A stretch of 64,000 nucleotides of DNA from Steroidobacteraceae bacterium (lineage in GTDB: Bacteria; Pseudomonadota; Gammaproteobacteria; Steroidobacterales; Steroidobacteraceae), in NCBI GenBank assembly GCA_025458905.1, contig JALORN010000004.1:120105-184104 (forward strand), given 5' to 3'. This document shows positions 1-8,680 of this stretch, in pieces. Numbering within the stretch: position 1 is the first letter of the stretch; each line of letters opens with the position of its first letter. The notes below the pieces were generated by a model. It was not told the DNA's origin. It worked only from the letters and a program-made list of their open reading frames with translations, and did not search any database. Position numbers and translations under genes: made by a program.

Positions 1-1650
1 GCGGTGCGCGTGCGCGTCGCGGCACTCGCGGAGCGCGGCGGGGGCTTCATGGACGGCCGCGGGGCGGGGCTGGTCGCCGGCTTCCAGCCGACGATCGGCG
101 GGGTGCGCCAGACGCAGGTGCCGCCGGTCAACGACCCCGGCCCTCGCAACGGCTTCGGCGACGACGACATCACGGCGCTGCGCGCCACGATGGAGGCGGA
201 CCTCGGGGACGACACGCTGCTGACGCTGCGTGGCTTCCTGGCGCGCGACCGTGGCGAGATCCAGCCCTTCGACCGCATCGCGCGCAGCCGCGACAACACC
301 ATCTTCAACGCCGGCGAGGACGAGGATCCGTTCGTGTTCTTCTCGAACCAGTACTTCGAGAAGGACATCGATCTGGGTGGCGTCTCGGCGCAGCTTGATC
401 ACCGCTTCGCCGACGACCTGGATCTCAAGGTGCTGGCGGGCTGGCAGCAGACGGACCGGAAGCTCGGCGGCAACGGCGACGGCACGCCCTATCCGCAGTT
501 CGAGTGGCTGTTCGACGAGCGCCTGAGCCAGTTCTCGGTCGAGGCGCAGCTGTCGGATGCCGCGGGCGGGCCGGTCGACTGGATCGTCGGTGCGTTCTAC
601 ATCGCGGACGAGGCCGACTTCCTCAGCACCTGGACGAGCCTGTCCGTGCGTTCGATCTACGATTCGCCCTACGACCAGGACCGCAGCAGCATTGCTGCGT
701 TCGGCCAGGTCGACTACGCCCTGACGGATACGCTGCGGCTCGGTGTCGGGCTTCGCTACACCTGGGACGAGGCCGACTACGTGGGGCGCAACACGGATCG
801 CAATCCGTGGCGCATCTCGACCTTCGCGACGGCCTTCGGGACGACCAGCGGGTTCGCCTGGGACGAGTCGTTCGACGACGCCCAGCCGTCGGGTCGCGTG
901 TCGCTGCAGTACTCGCCTACCGAGGCGCTGAACGTCTTCGTCAGCTGGGGCCGCGGCTACCGGGCCGGCGGTTTCGACGGCACCTCGATCTTCACGCTCG
1001 AGGAGACCCTGCCGTTCGACTCCGAGACGGTGGACGCGATCGAGGCGGGCTTGCGCTGGAGCAACGACCGGGCGCGCGTCGCGCTGGACGTCTTCGACAA
1101 CCGCTTCCGCAACCTGCAGGCGACCACGCGCCTCGCGAACGACACCAATGGCCGCACCAACGTCGGCCGGGCCGAGACCCGCGGCATCGAGGGCTCGGTC
1201 TCGGCGCTGCTGCTGCGGTCGGCGTCGCAGCGGCTCGACCTCAACCTCGGGGTCGCCTGGCTCGACAGCGAGATCACCGAGTTCCGCTCGGCGCGGGTCG
1301 TCGACGTGCAGGGCACGGTCGGTGATCCGCTGCCAGGAGCCCCGGACTGGACCGCGAACCTCGCCCTGACGCACCAGTATTCCTTCGGCGACGGCTGGTC
1401 CTGGACCTCGCGGGCGACGGTGGCGTACCACGGCGAGGAGTCGAACCGCCTGAACGCGCTGCCCAACAACACGGTCGAGCCCTACACGCTGGCGAACCTG
1501 CGCTTCGAGCTCGCCTCGCCGTCGGGGTGGACGGCCTACGCCTACGGCCGCAACGTCACCGACGAGGTGTACTTCCCCGAACTCAACGGCGCCTCGCGGC
1601 TCGTCGGACCCCCGGCGACCTATGGCGTCGGACTGCGCTGGACGTTCTGA
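1..1650 (+). CDS. TonB-dependent receptor, C-terminal part (5' end outside window)
   Basis: The reading frame is open from the first base and ends at 1650, giving about 549 residues of an outer membrane beta-barrel. The protein alternates short aromatic strands with Asp/Gly-rich loops and ends in the sequence GLRWTF, with the terminal aromatic typical of TonB-dependent transporters. The signal peptide, TonB box and most of the plug must lie upstream of the window. Motifs such as SWGRGYRAGGFDGT and NVGRAETRGIEGS are the usual barrel signatures of this family, which imports siderophores, cobalamin, sugars or other large ligands with energy from TonB-ExbBD. The ligand cannot be read from this part. 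The next gene, 89 nt downstream on the same strand, encodes a secreted PhoD-like phosphatase, so a phosphorylated substrate is possible but unproven. Confidence 0.9.
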   Translation, partial: AVRVRVAALAERGGGFMDGRGAGLVAGFQPTIGGVRQTQVPPVNDPGPRNGFGDDDITALRATMEADLGDDTLLTLRGFLARDRGEIQPFDRIARSRDNTIFNAGEDEDPFVFFSNQYFEKDIDLGGVSAQLDHRFADDLDLKVLAGWQQTDRKLGGNGDGTPYPQFEWLFDERLSQFSVEAQLSDAAGGPVDWIVGAFYIADEADFLSTWTSLSVRSIYDSPYDQDRSSIAAFGQVDYALTDTLRLGVGLRYTWDEADYVGRNTDRNPWRISTFATAFGTTSGFAWDESFDDAQPSGRVSLQYSPTEALNVFVSWGRGYRAGGFDGTSIFTLEETLPFDSETVDAIEAGLRWSNDRARVALDVFDNRFRNLQATTRLANDTNGRTNVGRAETRGIEGSVSALLLRSASQRLDLNLGVAWLDSEITEFRSARVVDVQGTVGDPLPGAPDWTANLALTHQYSFGDGWSWTSRATVAYHGEESNRLNALPNNTVEPYTLANLRFELASPSGWTAYAYGRNVTDEVYFPELNGASRLVGPPATYGVGLRWTF

Positions 1651-1739
1651 CGGCACTTGGCGGCGGCCTGCGCCCGGCACGGTGGCAGGTACTACAATCG
1701 TCGGGGCGACACGGTTCGCGAAGTGGTGTCTCCCACGAC

Positions 1740-3344
1740 ATGGCCCTGACTGGCTTTCCGCTGACGACCCGCGGTCGCATCAGTCGCCGCCGCGCCCTGC
1801 AGGGCGCCGCGACGGTGCTCGGCGGCGCGCTCGCCCCGGCGATCGTGCGTGCCGCGGGCGATCGCGGGCCCGGCCGGCCGTCGGTGGCCTGGGGCAGCCA
1901 GGTCGGCGACCTTCGGGGTGACTCCGCCGTGCTGTGGAGCCGCACCGACCGGCCGGCGCGGATGCAGCTGCGCTGGTCGACCCGGCCCGACCTCGAGGGT
2001 GCCGTGATGGTGCCGGGCACCCACGCGCTGGCCGACAGCGACTTCACCACGCGCATGCTGCTCCAGGGACTGCCCTCGGACTCGCGGGTGCACTACGAGC
2101 TGCAGTTCCTCGACCTCGACGACTACCGCACGCTCAGTGAGCCTCTGGCGGGCAGCTTTCGCACGCCGCCCGCGGGCACCCGCAGCGTCCGGTTCGTGTG
2201 GTCGGGCGATGCCGTTGGCCAGGGCTGGGGCATCAACCCGGACTTCGGCGGCTTGCGGATCTTCGACGCGATGCGCGAGGTCGAGCCGGACTTCTTCATC
2301 CACAGCGGCGACGCGGTGTACGCCGACGCTCCCCTGGTCGAGCGGGTCGTGCTGCCGGACGGCCGCGTCTGGCGCAACCTGGTCACGCCCGAGAAGGCCA
2401 AGGTGGCCGAGACGCTCGACGAGTTCCGCGGCCAGTATCGCTACAACCTGCTCGACGGCCCGCTGCGTCGTTTCAATGCCAGCGTACCGATCTACGCGCA
2501 ATGGGACGACCACGAAGTCACGAACAACTGGTACTGGGAGAAGCGCCTCGACGGTGATGCGCGCTATCGCGAGCGCTCGGTGGCGAAGCTGGCCGCACAT
2601 GCGCAGCGCGCCTTCCGCGAGTACATGCCGCTGCGCTGGCATCCGCAGGACCCGGAGCGCATCTACGACAGCTTCGCCTATGGCCCATGGCTCGAGGTGT
2701 TCCGGGTCGACTTGCGCAGCTATCGCGCGGCCAACAGTGACGCGCAGCCGACGCAGCCGGACGCCGGCTCACGGTTGCTCGGTGCCGCGCAGCTCGCGTG
2801 GCTGAAGGGCGCGCTGCGCCGTTCGACCGCGACCTGGAAGATCATCGCCTCGGACATGCCGCTGGGGTTGATCGTCCACGACGATGCCAAGGCCGCGCGC
2901 GGTGCCGAGGCGGTGGCGCTGCGCGACGGAGCGCCGGCTGGACGCGAGCTCGAGATCGCGGCGCTGCTGCGATTCCTGCGCGATGAGCGGATCGACGACG
3001 TGGTATGGCTGACCGCCGACGTGCACTACACCGCGGCGCACTACTACGACCCTGCCAGGGCGCACTTCAAGGACTTCGCACCGTTCTGGGAGTTCGTCAG
3101 CGGCCCGCTGCACGCCGGCACCTTCGGACCCAACCGGCTGGACGACACCTTCGGCCCGCAATGTGTATTCCAGCAGGCGCCCGAGGCAGGGCGCAGCAAC
3201 CTGTCACCGCTCGACGGCCTGCAGTTCTTCGGCCAGGTCGACATCGACGGCGAGAGCGGCCAGCTCACCGTCACGCTGAAGGACCTCGAGGGTCGTGCGC
3301 TGTTCAGCCAGGCGCTGCACCCTGCGGGGGCCAAGAGACGCTGA
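1740..3344 (+). CDS. phoD: PhoD-like alkaline phosphatase/phosphodiesterase, Tat-exported
   Basis: A 534-residue protein. The ATG at 1740 is chosen because it directly precedes a twin-arginine signal (SRRRALQG, then a hydrophobic stretch and an Ala-rich cleavage region around residue 37). An N-terminal beta domain (about 45-145) precedes the metallophosphatase core. Visible metal-site motifs are SGDA (about 155 and 190), WDDHEVTNNW (about 254) and TADVHYTAAHYY (about 424). EFVSGPLHAGTFGPN near residue 460 is also typical of PhoD. The family uses Ca/Fe to cleave phosphomonoesters and diesters in the periplasm or outside the cell. The length is normal. The gene follows the TonB receptor closely and may share its transcript. 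The frame also stays open upstream to 1527, but that part overlaps the receptor gene and carries no signal peptide. Confidence 0.88.
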   Translation: MALTGFPLTTRGRISRRRALQGAATVLGGALAPAIVRAAGDRGPGRPSVAWGSQVGDLRGDSAVLWSRTDRPARMQLRWSTRPDLEGAVMVPGTHALADSDFTTRMLLQGLPSDSRVHYELQFLDLDDYRTLSEPLAGSFRTPPAGTRSVRFVWSGDAVGQGWGINPDFGGLRIFDAMREVEPDFFIHSGDAVYADAPLVERVVLPDGRVWRNLVTPEKAKVAETLDEFRGQYRYNLLDGPLRRFNASVPIYAQWDDHEVTNNWYWEKRLDGDARYRERSVAKLAAHAQRAFREYMPLRWHPQDPERIYDSFAYGPWLEVFRVDLRSYRAANSDAQPTQPDAGSRLLGAAQLAWLKGALRRSTATWKIIASDMPLGLIVHDDAKAARGAEAVALRDGAPAGRELEIAALLRFLRDERIDDVVWLTADVHYTAAHYYDPARAHFKDFAPFWEFVSGPLHAGTFGPNRLDDTFGPQCVFQQAPEAGRSNLSPLDGLQFFGQVDIDGESGQLTVTLKDLEGRALFSQALHPAGAKRR

Positions 3345-3623
3345 AACGCCTCGCGCCGGGGCGGGCGGGCCCGGTGTGGCCGGCGAAGCGACGCAGGTCG
3401 TCGCCGTGTGCCGGTACGCCGCGATCGGACTTGGCACAGTCGTGGAATGCGCAAGCGAGGCGCTGTTCCTCGAGCACGGCCCACGGACGTCCGTGCGGAC
3501 TAGATGGCCCCTCGGGAGGGCGTCGTTCGGTTCGACGGCGCGATCCCGGGCCGCGGCCTCGGCAAACACGTCCTCATCGGTGCGGTCGGGCTCGATCCTT
3601 CTGCGAGCGGCGCGGCGCCCGGC
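3345..3623. other. Convergent intergenic region, no gene recognised
   Basis: This stretch of 279 bases lies between the convergent phoD-like gene and the hybrid kinase. The perfect palindrome CACGGACGTCCGTG sits at 3482-3495 and could form a hairpin, but no T-run follows on either strand, so it does not qualify as an intrinsic terminator. Short open frames here have no start signal or recognisable product. Confidence 0.4.
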
Positions 3624-6623
3624 TCAGGGCACCTGCGGCGCTCCCGGGCGCGGCAACGAGCTCAGGACCTGCTGCAGCACTCCGTAGTCGACCGGCTTGA
3701 CTAGGTGCGCATCGAACCCGGCCGCCGCGCTCGACTCGCGGTCGCTGGGTTGGCCGTAGCCGGTGATCGCGACGATCGGGACGTGCGCGAGCTCGGGCGT
3801 CGATCGCAGGCGGTGGGCCACTTCGAAGCCGTCCATCTCCGGCATGCCGATGTCGAGCAGCACGAGGTCGGGGCGCGTGCGCCGCGCCTGCTCCACTGCG
3901 AGCCGCGGCTGCGTGACGAACTCCGCCGAGTGCCCGTCGAGGGTGAGCAGCATCGCGAGCGACTCGGCTGCATCCGCGTTGTCGTCGACGATCAGCAGCC
4001 GGCGTGGCGGCGGGGGTTCGGGAGCGGCGGGAGTGGCGTGCTGGGTGGGCGCCGGGACCCGCGGCAGCCGCATCTCGAAGGTGCTGCCGGCGCCGATCCC
4101 GCCGCTGCTCGCGGCGACGGTGCCGCCGTGCATCTCCACCAGGCGCCTGACCACCGAGAGGCCGATCCCGAGGCCGCCCTGCGAGCGATCGGGCGCGCGA
4201 TCGTTCTGCGCGAACAGGTCGAAGACGCGCGGCAGCATGTCCGCGGCGATGCCGATTCCGCTGTCGCGGATCGCGACGACGGCCTGGTCCCCGCTCGCGT
4301 CGGCGCGCACGTCGATGCGGCCGCCGGGGTCGGTGTACTTGGCGGCGTTGTTCAGCACGTTCGAGAGTGCCTGTACGATGCGATCGAAGTCTCCCTCGAT
4401 CCACAACGGCGCCTCGCCGCCGTGCACTTGCAGCGCGTGGCGGCGCTCGCGGAGCAGGGGCTCGACGGTCTCCAGCGCCTGCGCGAGGGCCATCCTCAGG
4501 TCGAGCGCTGCGCGCCGCAGCTCGATGCGCCCGCGGGTGATCCGCGAGACGTCGAGCAGGTCGTCCACGAGGCGTGCGAGCTGGGCGGACTGGCGCTGCA
4601 GCAGGCCCGATACCGGCCGCAGCGGCGAGTCCTCGGGTAGTTCACGGGCGAGCAGTTCGGCGGCGTTGCGGATCGGCGCCATCGGGTTGCGCAGTTCGTG
4701 CGCGAGCATCGCGAGGAACTCGTCCTTCTGCCTCGAGGCCTCGCGCAGCGCCTCCTCGGCCTGCCAGCGCTCGCTGACGTCGACGACCGAGCCGATGTAG
4801 CCGGCGAAGCGCCCGGCCGCATCCCGGCGCGGCGCGGCGGCGTCGATGCACCAGCGGTAGGTCCCGTCGGCGGCACGCAGTCGGTACTCGAGCTGGAACG
4901 CCGCTTGCCGTTCCAGGGCGCGCAGGAACTCGCGCCCCGTCCGTTCGCGATCGCCTGGATGCGTGGCGTCGAGCCAGCCCATTCCGAGCGCCTCGCGCGC
5001 CGACTGGCCGGTGAACTCGTACCAGCGGGCGTTGAGGAAAGTGCACCAGCCGGTCTCGTCGGTGACCCACATCATCACCGGCGCATGCTCGGCCATGTTG
5101 CGGAAGCGGGTCTCGCTCTCGCGCAGCGCCGCCGAGGCCTGGGCGCGCGCGACGGCCTCCCAGGTGCGCTCCGCGACGGTCCGCGCGCACTCGATCTCGT
5201 CCGCCGCGAACTCGTGGGCGCGTTCGAAGCCGGTCGCGAGGCAGGCGACCAGCTGGCCGTCCTCGACCAGCGGCACGAGCAGCGAGGCGCCGATGCCGAG
5301 CCGTAGCAACGCACGGCGATGCCCGTCGGGCAGCGTCGGGTCGTTCGCGACATCTGGCAACACGCGGAGCCTGCCCGCCTGCAGTTCTGCCTGGGTGGCG
5401 GGACCGTAGTCGTCGTAGCGGAACGTGCGCGGGAAGCCCTCGTCGGCGCCGGCGACGTGGCGGCGCGTGACGACACAGGTGCCGTCGCCCCGGTCGATGC
5501 CGTACTCGACGCGACTCGCGCCGAGGTGCTCGGCGAGCGTGCGCGCGGCGGCGTAGCGGATCTCGTCCGGATCGGCGAGTGCCCGGAGCGCATCCCCGAT
5601 GCGTACCACGAAGGCGAGGCGCTCCTCGCTGGCGCGCAGCGCGATGCCGGTGGCGCGCCGCGCGCTGATGTCCTGGAACAGGATCGCCACCTGGCGCTGC
5701 GCGGCGGACCCGGTGCGGAAGGCGTGCACCTCGAACCAGCGGCCGAGCGACTCGGAGCCGGCCTCGAATTTCACCGGCTCGCCGGTGCGCGCGACGCGGC
5801 CATAGGTCTCGAACCAGTGTTCCTCGAGCGTCGGCACCGCCTCGCGCATCCAGCGACCGATGATCTCCGGCGGCATGCCCGTGTGCTCGTGGAACGCCGG
5901 GTTGGCCTCGATGACCCGGTAGTCGGTCCGCCTACCCTCGGCGGCGGGCTCGACCTCGACGATGCAGAAGCCCGAGGCGATCGCGTCGAACAGGGCGTGG
6001 TAGCGACGGTCGCTCTCCCGTACCGCGCGTTCCTTCTCCTCGAGGCGACGCCGCTCGGCGAGCACCCTCTCGGTGGTCTCGGTGGCCGCGCAGTAGAAGC
6101 CGCCGACCGCTCCCGAGTCGTCGCGCAGCGGGGTCCACGAGAAGGTGAACCAGCCGAGCGCCAGGCCGGGACGGCCGGCGAGGGCGACCGGGCGGTCGAG
6201 GAAGTGCTGCGCCTCACCGCGCATCGTGGCTTCGACCAGCGGGCGGAACTCGTCCCAGATCTCGGCGAACACCTCGCGGAACGGCCGGCCGAGTGCTGCC
6301 GGGTGCTTGTCACCGAGGATCGCGACGAAGGCGTCGTTGTACAGCGAGGTCGTCTCTGGTCCCCAGCCGACATAGGCCGGCTGCCGCGAGCCGAGCATCA
6401 GCTCGACGGCCGTCGCGAGGCTGCGCGGCCACGCGTCGCTGCGGCCGAGGGGCGTGGCGGACCAGTCCAGGGCGTGCACCTGCTGCGCGAGTTCGCTGCC
6501 GTCTGCGGGTGCGGCGCGCGGGACGGCGACCGGCGCAGGGTGTGCGGCGGCTCGAGCTCGCGCGTCGTTGCGGTGCGCAGCGGATTCGGGGCGCACGTCT
6601 CCTCCAGCGGTGCGGTCGGCCAC
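3624..6623 (-). CDS. Hybrid sensor histidine kinase (PAS-PAS-GAF-PAS-HisKA-HATPase-REC)
   Basis: A 999-residue soluble-looking kinase with no clear membrane segment. A charged, Ala-rich start is followed by a PAS-like domain (about 50-170; DWSATPLG...YVGWGPE), a second PAS (about 200-320), a GAF domain (about 340-500) and a third PAS (about 505-630). The H-box AMLAHELRNPMAP places the phospho-His near residue 639. Catalytic boxes follow: N-box NVLNNAAKY, G1 DSGIGIAADM and G2 GGLGIGLSVV. A C-terminal receiver (about 875-990) has LIVDDNAD and the phospho-Asp in LLDIGMPEMDG near 922. The architecture suggests a cytoplasmic sensor passing phosphate from His to its own Asp and then to an unlinked partner. 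No response regulator or Hpt gene adjoins it. It runs opposite to phoD and diverges from the PAP2 gene. Confidence 0.93.
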   Translation of the reverse strand: MADRTAGGDVRPESAAHRNDARARAAAHPAPVAVPRAAPADGSELAQQVHALDWSATPLGRSDAWPRSLATAVELMLGSRQPAYVGWGPETTSLYNDAFVAILGDKHPAALGRPFREVFAEIWDEFRPLVEATMRGEAQHFLDRPVALAGRPGLALGWFTFSWTPLRDDSGAVGGFYCAATETTERVLAERRRLEEKERAVRESDRRYHALFDAIASGFCIVEVEPAAEGRRTDYRVIEANPAFHEHTGMPPEIIGRWMREAVPTLEEHWFETYGRVARTGEPVKFEAGSESLGRWFEVHAFRTGSAAQRQVAILFQDISARRATGIALRASEERLAFVVRIGDALRALADPDEIRYAAARTLAEHLGASRVEYGIDRGDGTCVVTRRHVAGADEGFPRTFRYDDYGPATQAELQAGRLRVLPDVANDPTLPDGHRRALLRLGIGASLLVPLVEDGQLVACLATGFERAHEFAADEIECARTVAERTWEAVARAQASAALRESETRFRNMAEHAPVMMWVTDETGWCTFLNARWYEFTGQSAREALGMGWLDATHPGDRERTGREFLRALERQAAFQLEYRLRAADGTYRWCIDAAAPRRDAAGRFAGYIGSVVDVSERWQAEEALREASRQKDEFLAMLAHELRNPMAPIRNAAELLARELPEDSPLRPVSGLLQRQSAQLARLVDDLLDVSRITRGRIELRRAALDLRMALAQALETVEPLLRERRHALQVHGGEAPLWIEGDFDRIVQALSNVLNNAAKYTDPGGRIDVRADASGDQAVVAIRDSGIGIAADMLPRVFDLFAQNDRAPDRSQGGLGIGLSVVRRLVEMHGGTVAASSGGIGAGSTFEMRLPRVPAPTQHATPAAPEPPPPRRLLIVDDNADAAESLAMLLTLDGHSAEFVTQPRLAVEQARRTRPDLVLLDIGMPEMDGFEVAHRLRSTPELAHVPIVAITGYGQPSDRESSAAAGFDAHLVKPVDYGVLQQVLSSLPRPGAPQVP

Positions 6624-6930
6624 GGGAGGCGCGACAGCACGATTCGGGATCAGGATGGGCCCGGACGCGCGGTCCGGACACGTGCCGGGAGGATGCCATG
6701 TCAGGGGCGCATGACAGCGCCCACGGGCGACGAAACGGTCGGCCGATGACTCTCTGGGTGAGGCTCTTCACAGAGCGACGAGCCTTTGCCCGGGTCACCC
6801 TGAACCGGCCAGACGCCGTGCCGGACGGCTCGTCGTATTCCCTCGGCAAGGATTTTTCGCCACCATTCGCGCCCGCTGCAAAGGAGGCCGGCTGGTCGAT
6901 CTCCACGGCAGCGCCTGCGCGAGGATCCCG
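6624..6930. other. Divergent intergenic region, presumed promoters
   Basis: This stretch of 307 bases separates the hybrid kinase from the PAP2-like gene, which are transcribed away from each other, so both promoters should lie here. The only structure I see is a short inverted repeat, GCTCT-N4-AGAGC, near 6761-6774. A more AT-rich patch at about 6835-6870 is a reasonable promoter zone for the rightward gene. No coding sequence is supported. Confidence 0.4.
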
Positions 6931-7767
6931 ATGCCCGACCCGACGTCCGCCTCTCGTGGCTGCCGCGCCGGCGCGCGCGCCGCCATGGGCCTGCTCGCCG
7001 CCGCGCTCGGCGGCTGCGCCACGACCTCCGGCGGACCGCACTGGGGAGCGGGCGCCACCGCCGCCCCGGGCTGGAGCCGGCTGCGGGATGCGGCCGTGAA
7101 CGCCGCGACCGACCCGCGCGTCTGGGTGCCGCTCGCGGGCGCCGCGGCGCTGCAGGTCGGCGATGCCGACCGCGAGATCTCGGACTGGGCGCGTGAGCAC
7201 GCCCCGGTGTTCGGCTCGGCGCGCAGCGCCGAGGACTGGAGCGACCGGCTGCGCATCGCCTCCGCGGTCGCCTATGCGGGCACGGTGCTCGCGACGGCGG
7301 GCAGCGAGGACCCGGGCGAGTGGCTCGCCGACAAGACCCGAGGCGTCCTCGGCGGCGTCGGCGCGCTCGCGCTGACCTCGGGCGCGGTGCTCGCGCTCAA
7401 GAGCACCACCGGCCGCGAACGCCCGAACGGCGAGGACGACGAGAGCTTCCCGTCGGGCAACACCGCGACCACCGCGGTGCTGAACCAGCTGTCGCTGCGC
7501 AACCTGCAGTCGATCGAGGTCGGCGGCGGCGCGCGGCGCGCGCTGGCGCTGGGGCTCGACGGGCTCACCGTCGCGACCGCCTGGTCGCGGGTCGAGGCGG
7601 GCGCCCACTATCCGTCGGACACGCTGGTCAGCATGGCGATCAGCCACTTCATCGGCATGACCGTCAACGACGCATTCGTCGCACCGCGCTTCGGCGAACG
7701 GCTCGCGCTCGGCTTCACGCCGATGCGCGGGCAGGGCGCGGTGCTGACCTGGAGCTACACGTTCTGA
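6931..7767 (+). CDS. PAP2-superfamily phosphatase-like lipoprotein with altered motif 2
   Basis: A 278-residue protein. A lipobox-like LGGC at about residue 29, after a short hydrophobic segment, suggests a lipoprotein. An internal ATG at 6985 would give a very short signal, so 6931 is kept. The PAP2 (type 2 phosphatidate phosphatase / acid phosphatase) signature is recognisable: KSTTGRERP (motif 1, about 154), SFPSGNTA (motif 2, about 173) and SRVEAGAHYPSD (motif 3, about 216). Motif 2 normally reads PSGH; the His, which acts as acid/base, is Asn here, while the motif 3 nucleophile His is kept. The C-terminus ends in a strand-like segment with a final Phe. Activity on lipid phosphates is therefore uncertain; it may be a non-catalytic relative or a subfamily variant. 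Confidence 0.75.
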   Translation: MPDPTSASRGCRAGARAAMGLLAAALGGCATTSGGPHWGAGATAAPGWSRLRDAAVNAATDPRVWVPLAGAAALQVGDADREISDWAREHAPVFGSARSAEDWSDRLRIASAVAYAGTVLATAGSEDPGEWLADKTRGVLGGVGALALTSGAVLALKSTTGRERPNGEDDESFPSGNTATTAVLNQLSLRNLQSIEVGGGARRALALGLDGLTVATAWSRVEAGAHYPSDTLVSMAISHFIGMTVNDAFVAPRFGERLALGFTPMRGQGAVLTWSYTF

Positions 7768-7799
7768 ACCGGGACCGCGTCGACCGCCGAGCCCGTGCG

Positions 7800-8029
7800 G
7801 TGGTGGAGCGGATGGGCGTCGATCCTTTCCCTGGCGCGACCCCGGGCGCATCGCCCTACGAGCGCTTCGGGCTCTCCCGCGAGCATGGCCTCGAGGCCTG
7901 GATCGATCGCGCGGCGGCTACTTCGCGATCGCCGCCGTGGAGTCTCAGGAGATCGGCGAGGTCTCCCGGTTCGCCGTGCAGCCGTCGCTCGACCTGCGGC
8001 CGTTGATCCGAGCCGCCGTACCGCGCTGA
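7800..8029 (+). pseudogene. Possible remnant of an N-acyltransferase (LuxI/FeeM-like GNAT) gene
   Basis: Between the PAP2-like gene and the phosphatidyltransferase, two overlapping frames read like one broken protein. One frame gives a segment ending GLEAWIDRAA at about 7916. A one-base shift then gives YFAIAAVESQEIGEVSRFAV and continues to a TGA at 8027-8029. The pattern GEVSRFAV resembles the ExSRFaV motif of acyl-homoserine-lactone synthases and of FeeM/exosortase-associated acyltransferases. The catalytic core and C-terminal half are missing. I infer a decayed fragment; it may equally be chance coding potential in GC-rich DNA. Confidence 0.25.
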
Positions 8030-8049
8030 GCCTGCGGCGGCGCCGACCT

Positions 8050-8676
8050 TCAGGGATTCGCCCGTCCCGACGCATCGAGCAGCTCCCGCGCGACGCGCAG
8101 TCGCGCGAGCACCGTGATCGCGCACAGCGCCGCGAACCCGTAGGCGATCGCGGGAAAACGCTGCGGCCACAGGCAGAAGGCGACGAACACCGCGATCGTC
8201 TCGCCGCCCTCGGCGAGGCCGGCGAGGTAGTAGATCGACTTGCGGCCCTGGGTCTCGGTCGCGAGGCCGCGGCGTGCGGCGACGGCGGCGAAGCCGAGGA
8301 AGCTCGCACCGGTGCCGAGGAAGCTCGCGAGCAGGGTCGCCGCGGGCAGCGCGTTGCGCCCGGGATCGGCGATGGCGAAGGCGAGTGGCACCGCCGCGTA
8401 GAACGCGAAGTCGCACAGGGCGTCGAGGTAGCCGCCGAAGTCGGTGGGGCCGCGGCGGCGCGCGAGCGCGCCATCGAGGCCGTCGAGCAGGCGGTTGCAG
8501 GCCACCAGCGCGAGCGCCGCGGTCCAGGCCTGCGACGCGATCGCCGTCGCCGCCCCGAGGCCCGCGGCGAGGCCGGCGACGGTCAGTGCGTTCGCCGACA
8601 GCCCGGTGCGCTCGAGCGCCGCCGCGGCGGCCGCGAGCGGTGGGTCGATCAGCGGTCGCAGGCGCGAGTCGAACAC
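8050..8676 (-). CDS. CDP-alcohol phosphatidyltransferase family membrane protein
   Basis: A 208-residue integral membrane protein with about five or six hydrophobic segments. The family signature is seen at about residues 64-88: DGLDGALARR...FGGYLDALCD, with the four Asp residues that bind metal and CDP. The spacing between AR and the following Gly is seven residues by my count, one fewer than in PgsA or PssA, so this may be a subfamily member rather than a standard phosphatidylglycerolphosphate or phosphatidylserine synthase. The reaction should be exchange of CMP for an alcohol on a CDP-lipid (or CDP-alcohol on a lipid) at the inner membrane. The start lies 4 nt after the stop of the upstream nucleoside transporter gene, suggesting co-transcription. 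The alcohol substrate is not predictable. Confidence 0.85.
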   Translation of the reverse strand: MFDSRLRPLIDPPLAAAAAALERTGLSANALTVAGLAAGLGAATAIASQAWTAALALVACNRLLDGLDGALARRRGPTDFGGYLDALCDFAFYAAVPLAFAIADPGRNALPAATLLASFLGTGASFLGFAAVAARRGLATETQGRKSIYYLAGLAEGGETIAVFVAFCLWPQRFPAIAYGFAALCAITVLARLRVARELLDASGRANP

Positions 8677-8680
8677 GGGT

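Noticed and set aside
3482..3495. Perfect palindrome considered as a terminator between phoD and the hybrid kinase
   Set aside because: No T-run follows on either strand, so only a generic hairpin can be claimed.
3504..3704. A 66-codon plus-strand frame in the gap after phoD
   Set aside because: It runs into the antisense of the hybrid kinase's receiver, has no ribosome site, and shows no recognisable product.
6310..7851. A 513-codon frame antisense to the PAP2-like gene and the hybrid kinase start
   Set aside because: It has no recognisable domain, its composition is Arg/Gly-rich as expected for shadows, and it conflicts with two supported genes.
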